Shown here one piece after another: positions 33,935 to 41,609 of a stretch of 64,000 nucleotides of DNA. The DNA is from Aquisediminimonas profunda (lineage in GTDB: Bacteria > Pseudomonadota > Alphaproteobacteria > Sphingomonadales > Sphingomonadaceae), in the NCBI RefSeq assembly GCF_019443285.1, contig NZ_CP080327.1, positions 2,910,001-2,974,000 of the forward strand, given 5' to 3'. The notes under the pieces were generated by a model. That model saw only the letters and a program-made list of their open reading frames with translations, did no database searches and was not told the DNA's origin. A program made the position numbers and the translations under genes. Each line of letters opens with the position of its first letter. The stretch's first letter is position 1.

Positions 33935-34390
33935 CTACGGCCCAAGCAACCTGTCGTTCAACGGATTTGACGCCTCGATCGCCTTGGCAATATCGGAGCG
34001 CCTCCTGATGTTCCTCATATCACCACCTCGCGCCCGCGCGTGAAGCGCCAGCGAGCGACGCAAGGACAGGATTTCGCTCGTCAGGCGCTTCACGACACGA
34101 CTTCGAGGATTCTCAACTTTAGTACCGTTGCGTCGTTTGACGATAAACCCTTCCAGCCTGACCAAGTGCTGCTCGCGTTCGAGGTCGGCCATCGAACGGG
34201 CAAGCATGGCCGCCAACTCAAGACTGTGATCGGTCCATTGGCTCCGGGCGAACTCGGACACGACGGAGTGCCAGAACGGCCAGTCCTCATCGGTCATGCG
34301 GACATGGCCGGGAACAGCGATCTCCCGCATTCCCGCCTTCATCACTTCGACAGCCTGGCTTGCGCTATCGATCCTCGGGTGTCTGGTCAT
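33935..34390 (-). CDS. Phage small terminase-like protein (P27 type)
   Basis: A 151-aa helical protein resembling P27-family small terminase subunits. The core is the helix-rich stretch WPFWHSVVSEFARSQWTDHSLELAAMLAR, then GFIVKRRNGTKVENPRSRVVKRL and ILSLRRSLALHARA, comparable to the family's GxxxxNP and LGL regions. Small terminases select DNA for packaging. No large terminase, portal or capsid gene follows, which fits a satellite that redirects a helper phage's packaging; that use is inference. It is the last gene of the element. Confidence 0.72.
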   Translation of the reverse strand: MTRHPRIDSASQAVEVMKAGMREIAVPGHVRMTDEDWPFWHSVVSEFARSQWTDHSLELAAMLARSMADLEREQHLVRLEGFIVKRRNGTKVENPRSRVVKRLTSEILSLRRSLALHARARGGDMRNIRRRSDIAKAIEASNPLNDRLLGP

Positions 34391-34592
34391 GGCATGTTCC
34401 TCACGATTTTGGGTTTAGCAATAACTTTGGAGGATGGCAGCGGTGTCCCCCTGACCGGGTGCAGGGATGTAACCACCCCCTCCCGCCAACCTGCGCCACG
34501 CTCGCCACCAAAGCCAAATTGAGGGCATTTATGGCCGGCATGCGGAGCGGAGGTGTCCAGAGCCGGCGGCGGCAGGATATGACATGCCCCCC

Positions 34593-35705
34593 TCACGCCG
34601 CACCTGTGAAGAATGCGTCTGTTGGATCCGGATGCCTGGGATTGGTGACCACGTTCGTCGCTGCGACAGGTGCGATGAGAGGTATTACCCCCCTGTCACT
34701 CCGTTCACATTGTTCACTCTCCACCGAAACTGAGTGAACGGAGTGAACAGAGTGAATGGGGGTTACGAGCGAATAGCGTCCCTTGGCGTGCTTCTGGACC
34801 AGCGTCTCCTGCATCAGGCGAGCCAGCAGATGGCTGACATTGGAACGTGTCTTACCAAGCGCGTCGGCAATCTCGCTCGGCGACATCGGCTCGACGGCGC
34901 GGCCAAGCAACTCGGTGATCGCGCGCCGCTCATGGGTCTTGGCGATCTCACCGGCTTCACCCAGGATGCTCCAGCGCCCCGTGTCGCGGTCGAACTCGAG
35001 TGCCGTCTCGACTTCTTCGAGGTCGCGGCCGCGTCCATAAAGCACTGTACGCTGGCTTGCCACGTCGCGCGTCAGAACCAGGACACTGTCCGCGGCCCCA
35101 GTCAGCCCCCTGGTCCCGCTCACTGCGTCAAATGGGTCGTCCGCTTCCTGCTTGCGGGTATGATGCACGAGGACGATGGCTAGGCCGGTGTCGATGGCCA
35201 AGCGCTGGAGCATCGCGGCGAACTTGTAATCTGCCTCATACTGGGTCTCGCGTCCGCTGTTGATGCCGCGAACCTTTGCGAACACGTCGATGATGACAAG
35301 GCGAGGTCTGGACACACTGTCTATCCATGCCTGGAGCCGCCCAAGACAGTCACCGTCCATGTCCGGCCATTCGGTATGGAAGGTGAGCCGTTCGGAAGGA
35401 TTGTTCACCCGCATGTGCCTGAGTCGACCTTGAAGGCGACGCGGGTTGTCCTCCAACGCCAGATACAGGACATCGCCCTGTTCGCAAGCCAAGGAGCCGA
35501 ATGCCAGGGCCCCTGCCGAGACCGAATGGGCCCAGTCGAGAGCCAGCCACGACTTCCCCAGCTTGGGCGCTCCCGCAAAGACCGTAAGACCTTCGACAAC
35601 ATAGCAAGGCACGACATGCCTGAGCGGCGCGAACTGCATCTGCATGAGCCTGCTCGCCGATATCCCGCCTGGGTGCACAAGTGGTTCGTCCCAGGGATCA
35701 GCCAT
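34593..35705 (-). CDS. AAA ATPase of RepA/KaiC-like type
   Basis: A 370-aa protein. The ATPase core (about 35-240) has Walker A AGAPKLGKSW (Lys51, Ser52) and Walker B RLVIIDVFAKV (Asp140), with VLVHHTRK as sensor-like segment; this is the hexameric RepA/DnaB-like helicase fold often found in plasmid and phage-satellite replication genes. A winged-helix follows (about 275-325, PSEIADALGKTRSNVSHLLARLM). The C-terminal tail contains HSVHSVHSV, encoded by the tandem repeats at 34688-34762. ATG 35705 (MADPWDEP) follows the neighbour's reading frame by an 8-base overlap. Confidence 0.82.
   Translation of the reverse strand: MADPWDEPLVHPGGISASRLMQMQFAPLRHVVPCYVVEGLTVFAGAPKLGKSWLALDWAHSVSAGALAFGSLACEQGDVLYLALEDNPRRLQGRLRHMRVNNPSERLTFHTEWPDMDGDCLGRLQAWIDSVSRPRLVIIDVFAKVRGINSGRETQYEADYKFAAMLQRLAIDTGLAIVLVHHTRKQEADDPFDAVSGTRGLTGAADSVLVLTRDVASQRTVLYGRGRDLEEVETALEFDRDTGRWSILGEAGEIAKTHERRAITELLGRAVEPMSPSEIADALGKTRSNVSHLLARLMQETLVQKHAKGRYSLVTPIHSVHSVHSVSVESEQCERSDRGVIPLIAPVAATNVVTNPRHPDPTDAFFTGAA
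34688..34762. repeat. Iteron-like inverted repeat
   Basis: Two arms of about 31 bases face each other (34688-34719 and 34732-34762), each made of 8-9 bp units of the GTTCACTC kind. The whole structure lies inside the 3' end of the ATPase gene. It could be an origin-like iteron set or an RNA hairpin. Confidence 0.65.
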
Positions 35706-36030
35706 GGGATAGATCCAGGCGATCAAGGCATGAGGTCGTAATCGCCAAACGGCGGCAAACCGCGACGGCATCCAGTATCTTGTCGGTGTCGAGATGCGCG
35801 TACATCCACCGACTCGTAATCCTCAGGATGACTTGGTGGACGGACAAGGCGTCGTCACTGTGCGCGCAAGGGTTGCTGACTGCGAATAATGACCAATCGC
35901 GGGCTTTGGCAAGTGCCTTACGCGCCTGGCGGACGTCTGGCGGATCACCTCGCCCAATGAAGGTGTCAAAGCGGGCGTCCATGTCATCGCGCTGGAACAG
36001 TGCCGTCTCGGTCTTCATCAGCGCGTTCAT
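35698..36030 (-). CDS. Hypothetical protein of the integrated element
   Basis: A 110-aa soluble protein, unrecognised. It has a charged N-terminal half (FQRDDMDARFDTFIGRGDPPDVRQARKALAK) and a helical C-terminal half. ATG 36030 overlaps the stop of the 48-aa gene by 4 bases (ATGA), and its own stop overlaps the ATPase start by 8 bases, so it is held in a tight translational chain. Confidence 0.65.
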   Translation of the reverse strand: MNALMKTETALFQRDDMDARFDTFIGRGDPPDVRQARKALAKARDWSLFAVSNPCAHSDDALSVHQVILRITSRWMYAHLDTDKILDAVAVCRRLAITTSCLDRLDLSHG

Positions 36031-36173
36031 GCAGCACCCTCCCGCCACCAATGGCGACGCAAGATCGGGCCAAGCTCCGGTTGCTGATAAGGGCGGATTC
36101 TGTTAAGAGGCTCTTGATCCCGCGAAAGATCATCGGAGCCTTTGCCACCTGTGTGGCGGGGCTTCGTTTTCAT
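36027..36173 (-). CDS. Very small gene of the integrated element (48 aa)
   Basis: An open frame of 48 codons from ATG 36173 to TGA at 36027, found by reading the strand between two neighbours. It begins MKTKPRHTGGKGSDDLSRDQ and ends RRHWWREGAA. The evidence for it is positional: its ATG overlaps the AlpA-type stop by one base (TGATG) and its stop overlaps the next ATG (ATGA). It is basic and aromatic-rich at the C-terminus. The family is unknown. Confidence 0.6.
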   Translation of the reverse strand: MKTKPRHTGGKGSDDLSRDQEPLNRIRPYQQPELGPILRRHWWREGAA

Positions 36174-36373
36174 CAGGCGGCCTCCATCCTGGCCGCCGCG
36201 CGTTCAGCTATCCACTGGTCAACTTCGCTTTCGAGATGGCCAACGGCGCGGCCTTTGCCGCTCGGGTTCAAGGGAAAGCGTTTTGGGAAAAGGCCTTGGG
36301 CTTCAAGGTCGCGAAGCTGGCGGTCGCAATAGCCCGTCTTCTCTTCGGTTTGGTAGGTTCTGAGAACTTTCAT
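36173..36373 (-). CDS. AlpA-type small HTH regulator
   Basis: A 66-aa protein with a MerR/AlpA-like winged helix: TYQTEEKTGYCDRQLRDLEAQGLFPKRFPL and a following VDQWIAER helix. In P4-like elements and Gram-negative phage satellites AlpA proteins activate integrase or excision genes. It heads a run of four overlapping genes ending in the ATPase, and is separated from the 147-aa gene by a 78-base gap that may hold its promoter. Confidence 0.85.
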   Translation of the reverse strand: MKVLRTYQTEEKTGYCDRQLRDLEAQGLFPKRFPLNPSGKGRAVGHLESEVDQWIAERAAARMEAA

Positions 36374-36451
36374 TTCGTGGCTCCGATTGTTTCCGGAACC
36401 TTCCTATTAAGGGCATAATTTGCTCGTCCTAGAACCTATAATTCGGGTCAA

Positions 36452-36895
36452 TTATTGGTCAGAGTTTTGCTTAAAGCTTTTCTCGACCTTGGCATAAGAC
36501 CGCTTAATTTGCCTGGGCTCGCCCTGCGCAGGTGTATGCTTGAGGCTATCCGATGCACGCTGAAATGCCGCCTCCTTTGAGCCTCCAATGATCCCATATT
36601 GCCGCATCGCCAATTCACGGTCCGCAGCCCTGTGGCGCCACCTGTCTATGCGATCCCGCTTAGCTTTCGCCCTCAGACTTCCCGTCTTTCCTCTTCCCGG
36701 TGCTCCCCCATTTTCGGTGTAATAGAATTCGATGGCCTTCAAAGCATGCTCAGATGCCCAATCGGGAACGGGTAGCGACCACATAATTGCATGGCGCATG
36801 GCCTGGATAAGCCCAAGAGGATCTCCCCGCTCATATTGCTGGCGATACTGCAGCATCATCGGAGCTGCGATGCGCTCGGCCTCTTCTCTAGTCAT
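36452..36895 (-). CDS. Hypothetical protein coupled to the integrase
   Basis: A 147-aa basic protein, not recognised. The first half is helical (EAERIAAPMMLQYRQQYERGD; QAMRHAIMWSLPVPDW), the second half highly charged (RAKAKRDRIDRWRHRAADREL) and Lys-rich to the end, suggesting nucleic-acid contact. Its ATG at 36895 overlaps the integrase stop by 4 bases, so the two are translationally coupled. It could be an accessory recombination factor, but nothing in the sequence proves that. Confidence 0.65.
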   Translation of the reverse strand: MTREEAERIAAPMMLQYRQQYERGDPLGLIQAMRHAIMWSLPVPDWASEHALKAIEFYYTENGGAPGRGKTGSLRAKAKRDRIDRWRHRAADRELAMRQYGIIGGSKEAAFQRASDSLKHTPAQGEPRQIKRSYAKVEKSFKQNSDQ

Positions 36896-38130
36896 CGCGC
36901 AGTCGCCAGCTGAACAACATTGCAATCGTCGTTTTCCAATATCCGCTCAACGAGGCTTGCCAGCGCCTTGAGTGCTTCGGCCTTCTCGTCGGCATAGGAA
37001 TAACGATCATACGTGCCTTCAACGCCAGTTATGACGTGGCCAAGCGTCCGCTCCGATATATCGGGCCTCACCCCTGCCCTTGCCATTAATGACTTCGCGG
37101 TGCGCCTCAAATCATGCGTAACCCATGGCGCAATCGGGGCCTTTGCGTGCAAGTCCTCCTTGCCGTCCGAAAAGCTGTTGAAGGCAAGTTTGCCGCGACC
37201 CGTAAAAACAAACGGATTATCCTTCACTTTGGGTTGAGCCTCGATGATGTCGATTGCCGCATCCGGCAGCTTGAGCGAACCAGCGTTCACCTTCTCCCGA
37301 GCCTCTGAAGGGATTGTCCACACGCGATCAACAACATCCTCGTGCCGCATGGCCGCAACCTTTGCCCTTCGCTGCCCTGTCAGGAGCGCCATACGAACGA
37401 ACGCGCCGAAGGTTCCGATCTCGCCACATGCAGCCCAGATTGTCCGGATTTCATCGTCAGTCAGGATGCGCTTGCGGGCGCGAGATATATGGCTGCCTGA
37501 CCTCTTCATCTCTGGAATGATTGGCGAGACATATTCCTCATCATATTGCCGGAACCAGTTGAAGAGTTTTGCGAGTGTCGCCAGCACGCGATCAGCTTGC
37601 ACCGCGCCATGATTATCGACCAGCTCATCCATAAGCGCAGTCACAACGCCGCGCCGGATTTCGAGAAATGGCCTGTCTCCCCATTTCGGATAGATATACT
37701 TTTTGAGTTGACGCTCGATTTCGCGCTTCGAGCGCAGCGGCACACCGTCCTGCTTCTTGCCGCCTTTATCAACCCATCGTGTAATAAAGCGCTCCGCAAC
37801 CACTTTGAACGTCTCAGGCGGCGCCTTGGGCTTCTCATCTGGAAACACTTCGGTCTCACCGGCCTTGATCCTGTCGACGCCGATGCGGGCCTTCTCGCGG
37901 GCTTGCGCAACGGTCATTTTGCCCGGCTCACCGATGCTCTTCCAAACCTGCTTCCCTTTCGGATCGCGCGCGACAATGGAAAAGCTCTTTTTGCCCTTTG
38001 GCGACACGATCAGCGCGAGCCCGGTTGTCGCTCCATCAAATATGACCTGGCGCTTAGCGGGATTTGCGCGGGTGGTTTCGACGGCCTTTTCAAACCCCTT
38101 CAAGAGTGACGCTGGCTTCGGCATGGGCAT
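36892..38130 (-). CDS. int: Tyrosine recombinase (integrase), DUF4102 type
   Basis: A 412-aa phage/island integrase. An N-terminal arm-binding domain (about 1-95, FDGATTGLALIVSPKGKKSF) and core-binding domain (about 105-205) precede the catalytic domain. Active-site residues are visible: Arg254 in TGQRRAK, His339 and Arg342 in THDLRR, His365 in LGHVITG, and Tyr374 in EGTYDRY. P4-type integrases usually recombine at tRNA 3' ends, in accord with the tRNA-Lys fragment 143 bases upstream of its start. The gene appears intact. Confidence 0.94.
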   Translation of the reverse strand: MPMPKPASLLKGFEKAVETTRANPAKRQVIFDGATTGLALIVSPKGKKSFSIVARDPKGKQVWKSIGEPGKMTVAQAREKARIGVDRIKAGETEVFPDEKPKAPPETFKVVAERFITRWVDKGGKKQDGVPLRSKREIERQLKKYIYPKWGDRPFLEIRRGVVTALMDELVDNHGAVQADRVLATLAKLFNWFRQYDEEYVSPIIPEMKRSGSHISRARKRILTDDEIRTIWAACGEIGTFGAFVRMALLTGQRRAKVAAMRHEDVVDRVWTIPSEAREKVNAGSLKLPDAAIDIIEAQPKVKDNPFVFTGRGKLAFNSFSDGKEDLHAKAPIAPWVTHDLRRTAKSLMARAGVRPDISERTLGHVITGVEGTYDRYSYADEKAEALKALASLVERILENDDCNVVQLATAR

Positions 38131-38583
38131 AGCCTGTCTAACATCTGTCTAACTGATCGCCTTCCCGTTGAGTTAGCTAGGCTCCAGTCAATTCCAGATA
38201 AATGGCAGTATTTCTGCCCTTCATCAATCCTCCCCTCCTGATAATTCCCCTACATTCCGACTATCATCTCTCACTCTTAATCAGCGGTTCCTAGGTTCGA
38301 GCCCTAGTGCGTCCACCACCTAAATTATTGAAATTTAATTATTTTTTCTGATTTTCCAGCAGCTTGGAAGCGCTGCTGATAAATTCGCAATCACCGAGGC
38401 ATCACACCTGAATCGGCCATGCATGCCATTCCAAGCCAGCGACCGCGTTCAGGATGCCAGTTTGGCTGCAGCGCATTATTCAGCCGTTTGCAGGCATGGA
38501 CCGGCTAATCGAAAGCTGCCATCCGTTCAGCTAGATTGTGTACTTGGCTGATGGCTGCTTTCAGAATTTAGTTTTGGGGGCTC
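38131..38583. other. Gap with attachment-site remnant
   Basis: It contains the tRNA-Lys 3' fragment. A 7-bp stem (CAGCAGC and GCTGCTG, 38357-38378) lacks a U-tract. No gene is seen. Confidence 0.6.
38273..38318 (+). other. Attachment-site remnant: 3' half of tRNA-Lys(CTT)
   Basis: ACTCTTAATCAGC gives the anticodon loop with CTT, a five-pair T-stem CTAGG/CCTAG encloses the TTCGAGC loop, then TGCGTCC and ACCA form the acceptor end. Bases upstream of the anticodon loop do not pair, so the 5' half is missing. It lies beside the integrase and matches a typical att core at a tRNA 3' end. Confidence 0.8.
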
Positions 38584-38615
38584 AATGTCTTCAATGGGGT
38601 GGAAGGCGAACATTG
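38584..38615. repeat. Dispersed intergenic repeat, short copy 15
   Basis: AATGTCTTCAATGGGGTGG then AAGGCGAACATT: left and right ends directly joined, with the centre missing. It abuts the truncated receptor. Confidence 0.7.
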
Positions 38616-38887
38616 GCAACGAGACAGTTTGCGCCAGCAAGCGCTACTTCACATATCTCAACGATCAGTCGGTCCCCGGGCGAGCCCTGGTGGATGCGAC
38701 CCTTGGTTACAGGTTCGATATTGCCGGCCTGCGGAAGGCCGAACTTCAACTCAACGTGACAAACCTGTTCGACAAGGCATATGTGTCCACGATTGGCTCC
38801 AACGGCTTTGGAAACAGCGGTGACAACCAGACGCTTCTGGCAGGCGCACCGCAGCAGTTCCTTGCCACAGTGAAGGTCGGCTTTTGA
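38616..38887 (+). pseudogene. TonB-dependent receptor, C-terminal remnant
   Basis: About 90 codons that match the last strands of a siderophore-type TonB receptor barrel: SKRYFTYLNDQSVPGRALVDATLGYRF, LQLNVTNLFDKAYVSTIG and the terminal LATVKVGF ending in Phe. The signal peptide, plug and most of the barrel are gone, and homology begins right after a repeat copy. The stop overlaps the next gene's ATG (TGATG), the remains of an intact receptor-hydrolase operon. It cannot be functional as a receptor. Confidence 0.85.
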
Positions 38888-40224
38888 TGAACAAGGCCCT
38901 GTTGCCCGGCGTGATGTTGCTTCTGAGCCTCGCGCCGGGTGCGGCTCAGGCCGAACCGGTTCTGATGATCTCGGTCGATGGCCTGCGCCCGGGAGACGTG
39001 CTGGATGCCGAGAAGCGGGGACTGAAAATCCCGAACCTGCGGCGGTTCCTTGTGGAGGGCAGCTATGCAAGCGGCGTGGTGGGCGTCTTGCCGACAGTCA
39101 CCTACCCCAGCCACACGACACTCATCACGGGCGTAAGTCCGGACCAGCACGGCGTGGTCAACAACACGACATTTGATCCCAAGGGGATAAACCAGACCGG
39201 CTGGTATTGGTATGCACGAGACATAAAGGTGCCCACATTGTGGGACGCAGCCGCAAAGGCCGGCCGTTCGGTCGCCAATGTCTTCTGGCCTGTAAGCGTT
39301 GGCGCGTCATCGATTCGATGGAATCTGCCGCAATATTGGCGGACGGGCCATCCCGACGATCTGAACCTCATGAAGGCGCTCGCAACGCCCGGGCTTGTAG
39401 ATCGCCTCGAAACGGAAGTTGGCAAACCTTATGTGCAAGGCATCGATGAGTCTGTTGAGGCAGACGAGAACCGCGGTGCCTTTGCGGTGCAATTGATCAA
39501 GGACCAGAAGCCGGACTTTGCGACGGTCTATCTGACCGGACTTGACCATCAGCAGCATGAGTCCGGGCCAGGTACGCCCGAAGCGCATGCCGTGCTCGAA
39601 CGAATTGACACCATAGTCGGAACGTTGATCGCGACCGAGCGCGCTGTGCACCAGGACGCCGTTATCGCGCTGGTGAGCGACCATGGCTTTGCACCGACCA
39701 CCGTCGAGATCGATTTCTTTCGCGCCTTCATTGATGAAAAGCTCATTACCCTCGACGAGAACGGCAAGGTCGCCGACTGGCTGGCTATGCCCTGGCCTTC
39801 CGGAGGCTCGGTGGCCATAGTCCTCGCAAAACCCGATGACAGTGCCGTTCGTGAACGTGTCAGCGCGCTGCTTGATCGCCTCAAGGTCGATCCCAACATG
39901 CAAATCGCGTCGATCATTCGAGGACCAGAGATCGCCGCGATGCACGGAAATCCTGAAGCCAGCTTCTATGTCGATATGGCTCCCGGCGCGATGAGCGGCG
40001 GCTTCAAAGGCCCGACGGCCGATATGGTCCGGCCATCACGCTCCAAGGGCATGCACGGCTATTTTCCGGCTTCTGCAGCCATGCGCTCCACCTTCATGAT
40101 CATGGGGCCGAAGGTCGCCAAAGGACATGACTTCGGAGAGATCGACATCCGTGCCATTGCCCCGACAATTGCACGGATCATGAATGTCCCGTTTCCAAGT
40201 GCAGCGGTCCCCGCCTTGAAATAG
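38887..40224 (+). CDS. Nucleotide pyrophosphatase/phosphodiesterase-type hydrolase
   Basis: A 445-aa exported alkaline-phosphatase superfamily enzyme. A signal peptide (about 1-22, ending AQA) is followed by the metal-binding ISVDGLRPGD, the nucleophile region LPTVTYPSHTTLITG (Thr in TYPSH), the second-site TGLDHQQHESGPG and VSDHGFAP. The fold is of ectonucleotide pyrophosphatase/phosphodiesterases, which split phosphodiester or phosphate bonds of nucleotides or lipids in the periplasm. The start ATG overlaps the truncated receptor's stop; the lost receptor probably worked with it. Confidence 0.88.
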   Translation: MNKALLPGVMLLLSLAPGAAQAEPVLMISVDGLRPGDVLDAEKRGLKIPNLRRFLVEGSYASGVVGVLPTVTYPSHTTLITGVSPDQHGVVNNTTFDPKGINQTGWYWYARDIKVPTLWDAAAKAGRSVANVFWPVSVGASSIRWNLPQYWRTGHPDDLNLMKALATPGLVDRLETEVGKPYVQGIDESVEADENRGAFAVQLIKDQKPDFATVYLTGLDHQQHESGPGTPEAHAVLERIDTIVGTLIATERAVHQDAVIALVSDHGFAPTTVEIDFFRAFIDEKLITLDENGKVADWLAMPWPSGGSVAIVLAKPDDSAVRERVSALLDRLKVDPNMQIASIIRGPEIAAMHGNPEASFYVDMAPGAMSGGFKGPTADMVRPSRSKGMHGYFPASAAMRSTFMIMGPKVAKGHDFGEIDIRAIAPTIARIMNVPFPSAAVPALK

Positions 40225-40319
40225 TGCCGTCAAAATCGGGCCGTCGGGCAAGCACTTTTGGCGTTTGCTGCGCAGTTCTTATGACAATCGTTTATCGACT
40301 TCGCTTTAACTGCAATTCG

Positions 40320-41201
40320 TCACCGTAATTCGCTTACGACCTCAACCGCGTCGCCAAGGCTGATCGCGCCGCCGCGTACGACATTCGCGTAAACGCTGAG
40401 GTTATGGTTCAGCTCGCGCACCAAGGTTCGCATGATCGAGCTCGCCTTCTCGTAACCTGGCTGGGCTCGCGTCGTCATGACACATCGCGGGCATTCCATG
40501 GCGATGTCGAACTGCGCTCCTCCTACTGATACTTTTTTGCCGACCCAATCAAACTCTGCCGTGTCGCAGCACTGCTGATCGTCGCCCACTAGGATGTTGG
40601 GCCGGAAGCGCTCCCTGCCGACTTTCACGCCCGGCATCAGTTGCGCCATCCGGCGCAGCGAAGCTTCGGTGAGGAAGTTCATCGGAAATGCATCGAAATA
40701 GGTCCCGCGCGGCGAAGAATAGACCGACAATTCCTCGAGGACCTCCGGCGGAAACTTGCCCAGGTCGGGCAGCCCTTCATCCGGATTGAGCGCGAAGATT
40801 TCACGCAGCTCCTTTTCCAAATCGAAATCGGGATCCCGCCTGGTGCGGTAATGCTCCGCATCTTCCTTTGGCTGTAGCGGCCAAAGCGTCACGTCCCGGT
40901 CAAGGAATTCCGAAAGGCTGTTGTTGGCACCAGGATCGTCAGACCGGATCGTTTTGCCACCCGGCAGGCTTATCTCGACATGGGGGATCGAATTGTCGTT
41001 GCGGTGATCGACGTAACGGGCCGAACATTCGAGCAATTCACCGACACGCTTTGCGCTCAGGATATTGCCGTTTTCTTCATCCCTCAGTGCCCAGCCCCGA
41101 TCCAGTGCCAGGCCGCCCGTGCCGACCACTACCCGATCGAGCGCTTCCCCCTGCATTGATTTGACCGGATAGCGATAGATGCCCGTCACTGAAAAATTCA
41201 A
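40320..41201 (-). CDS. MOSC-domain protein
   Basis: A 293-aa protein with an N-terminal MOSC beta-barrel (about 1-60, GIYRYPVKSMQGEALDRVVV; GLALDRGWALRDEENG) and the MOSC domain proper (about 150-290). The cofactor Cys lies in MECPRCVMTTRAQPG, and RPNILV matches the family. Such proteins (YcbX/mARC type) use molybdenum cofactor to reduce N-hydroxylated compounds, usually with an electron-transfer partner; no ferredoxin domain is fused here. It is next to the catabolic regulon but lacks the shared operator motif. Confidence 0.88.
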   Translation of the reverse strand: MNFSVTGIYRYPVKSMQGEALDRVVVGTGGLALDRGWALRDEENGNILSAKRVGELLECSARYVDHRNDNSIPHVEISLPGGKTIRSDDPGANNSLSEFLDRDVTLWPLQPKEDAEHYRTRRDPDFDLEKELREIFALNPDEGLPDLGKFPPEVLEELSVYSSPRGTYFDAFPMNFLTEASLRRMAQLMPGVKVGRERFRPNILVGDDQQCCDTAEFDWVGKKVSVGGAQFDIAMECPRCVMTTRAQPGYEKASSIMRTLVRELNHNLSVYANVVRGGAISLGDAVEVVSELR

Positions 41202-41569
41202 GTCACGATCTCCCCCGAATTCGTTCGCATCCCAAGCTAATCACCAATTTGGCAGAAGTCGAGCAATCTGAATTGGCGGCAGCATCGGTTGCAGCGCAAG
41301 CCGTTTCAGGGCAGCACTCCTGGTAGGGGATCTCCAGCATCCCGTCATGCACCTTGTCATCTGGTCAAACAACCATCTCGAAGGAGCGAGACGCTACCTC
41401 TGACTGGTAACTATCAGGGGGCCATGTCATGACACGCCAACTCATTTCTTCGGATGTCTGCTATCCCATACAGCGCTCTTGAAAGGTGCCGTTCCGGATC
41501 GGCCAACACAGCGGACAATATCAATTCGTCGCAGCGCAATCTTGGCAAAATTAACCGGGCAGTTTCCAG
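41202..41569. other. Gap upstream of the flavin reductase
   Basis: No gene is supported; open frames here are short and mutually overlapping. The region ends at the operator-like motif at 41571. Confidence 0.5.
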
Positions 41570-41570
41570 C

Positions 41571-41585
41571 ACCAAAAGTAAGGTG
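41571..41585 (+). promoter_or_regulatory. Operator-like motif 1 of the catabolic regulon
   Basis: ACCAAAAGTAAGGTG, a close match to the CCAAAAGWTAGGTG motif recurring in this cluster. Lying 24 bases before ATG 41610, it argues that the flavin reductase starts there and not at 41454. Confidence 0.55.
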
Positions 41586-41609
41586 AAATCCAAGTGTCCT
41601 GATCTCAAA

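Noticed and set aside
33272-33970. Plus-strand open frame over the gap upstream of the hemolysin-family gene
   Set aside because: Runs through that gene in antisense and through a repeat copy; composition is not protein-like.
34688-34762. Mini-CRISPR from GTTCACTC units
   Set aside because: Units are 8-9 bp without spacers and lie inside a coding sequence as an inverted repeat.
38240-38318. Complete tRNA-Lys gene
   Set aside because: The anticodon stem's 5' strand does not pair and no D-arm or 5' acceptor is present; only the 3' half is real.
38357-38378. Hairpin as rho-independent terminator
   Set aside because: A 7-bp stem is present but neither strand has a U-tract following it.
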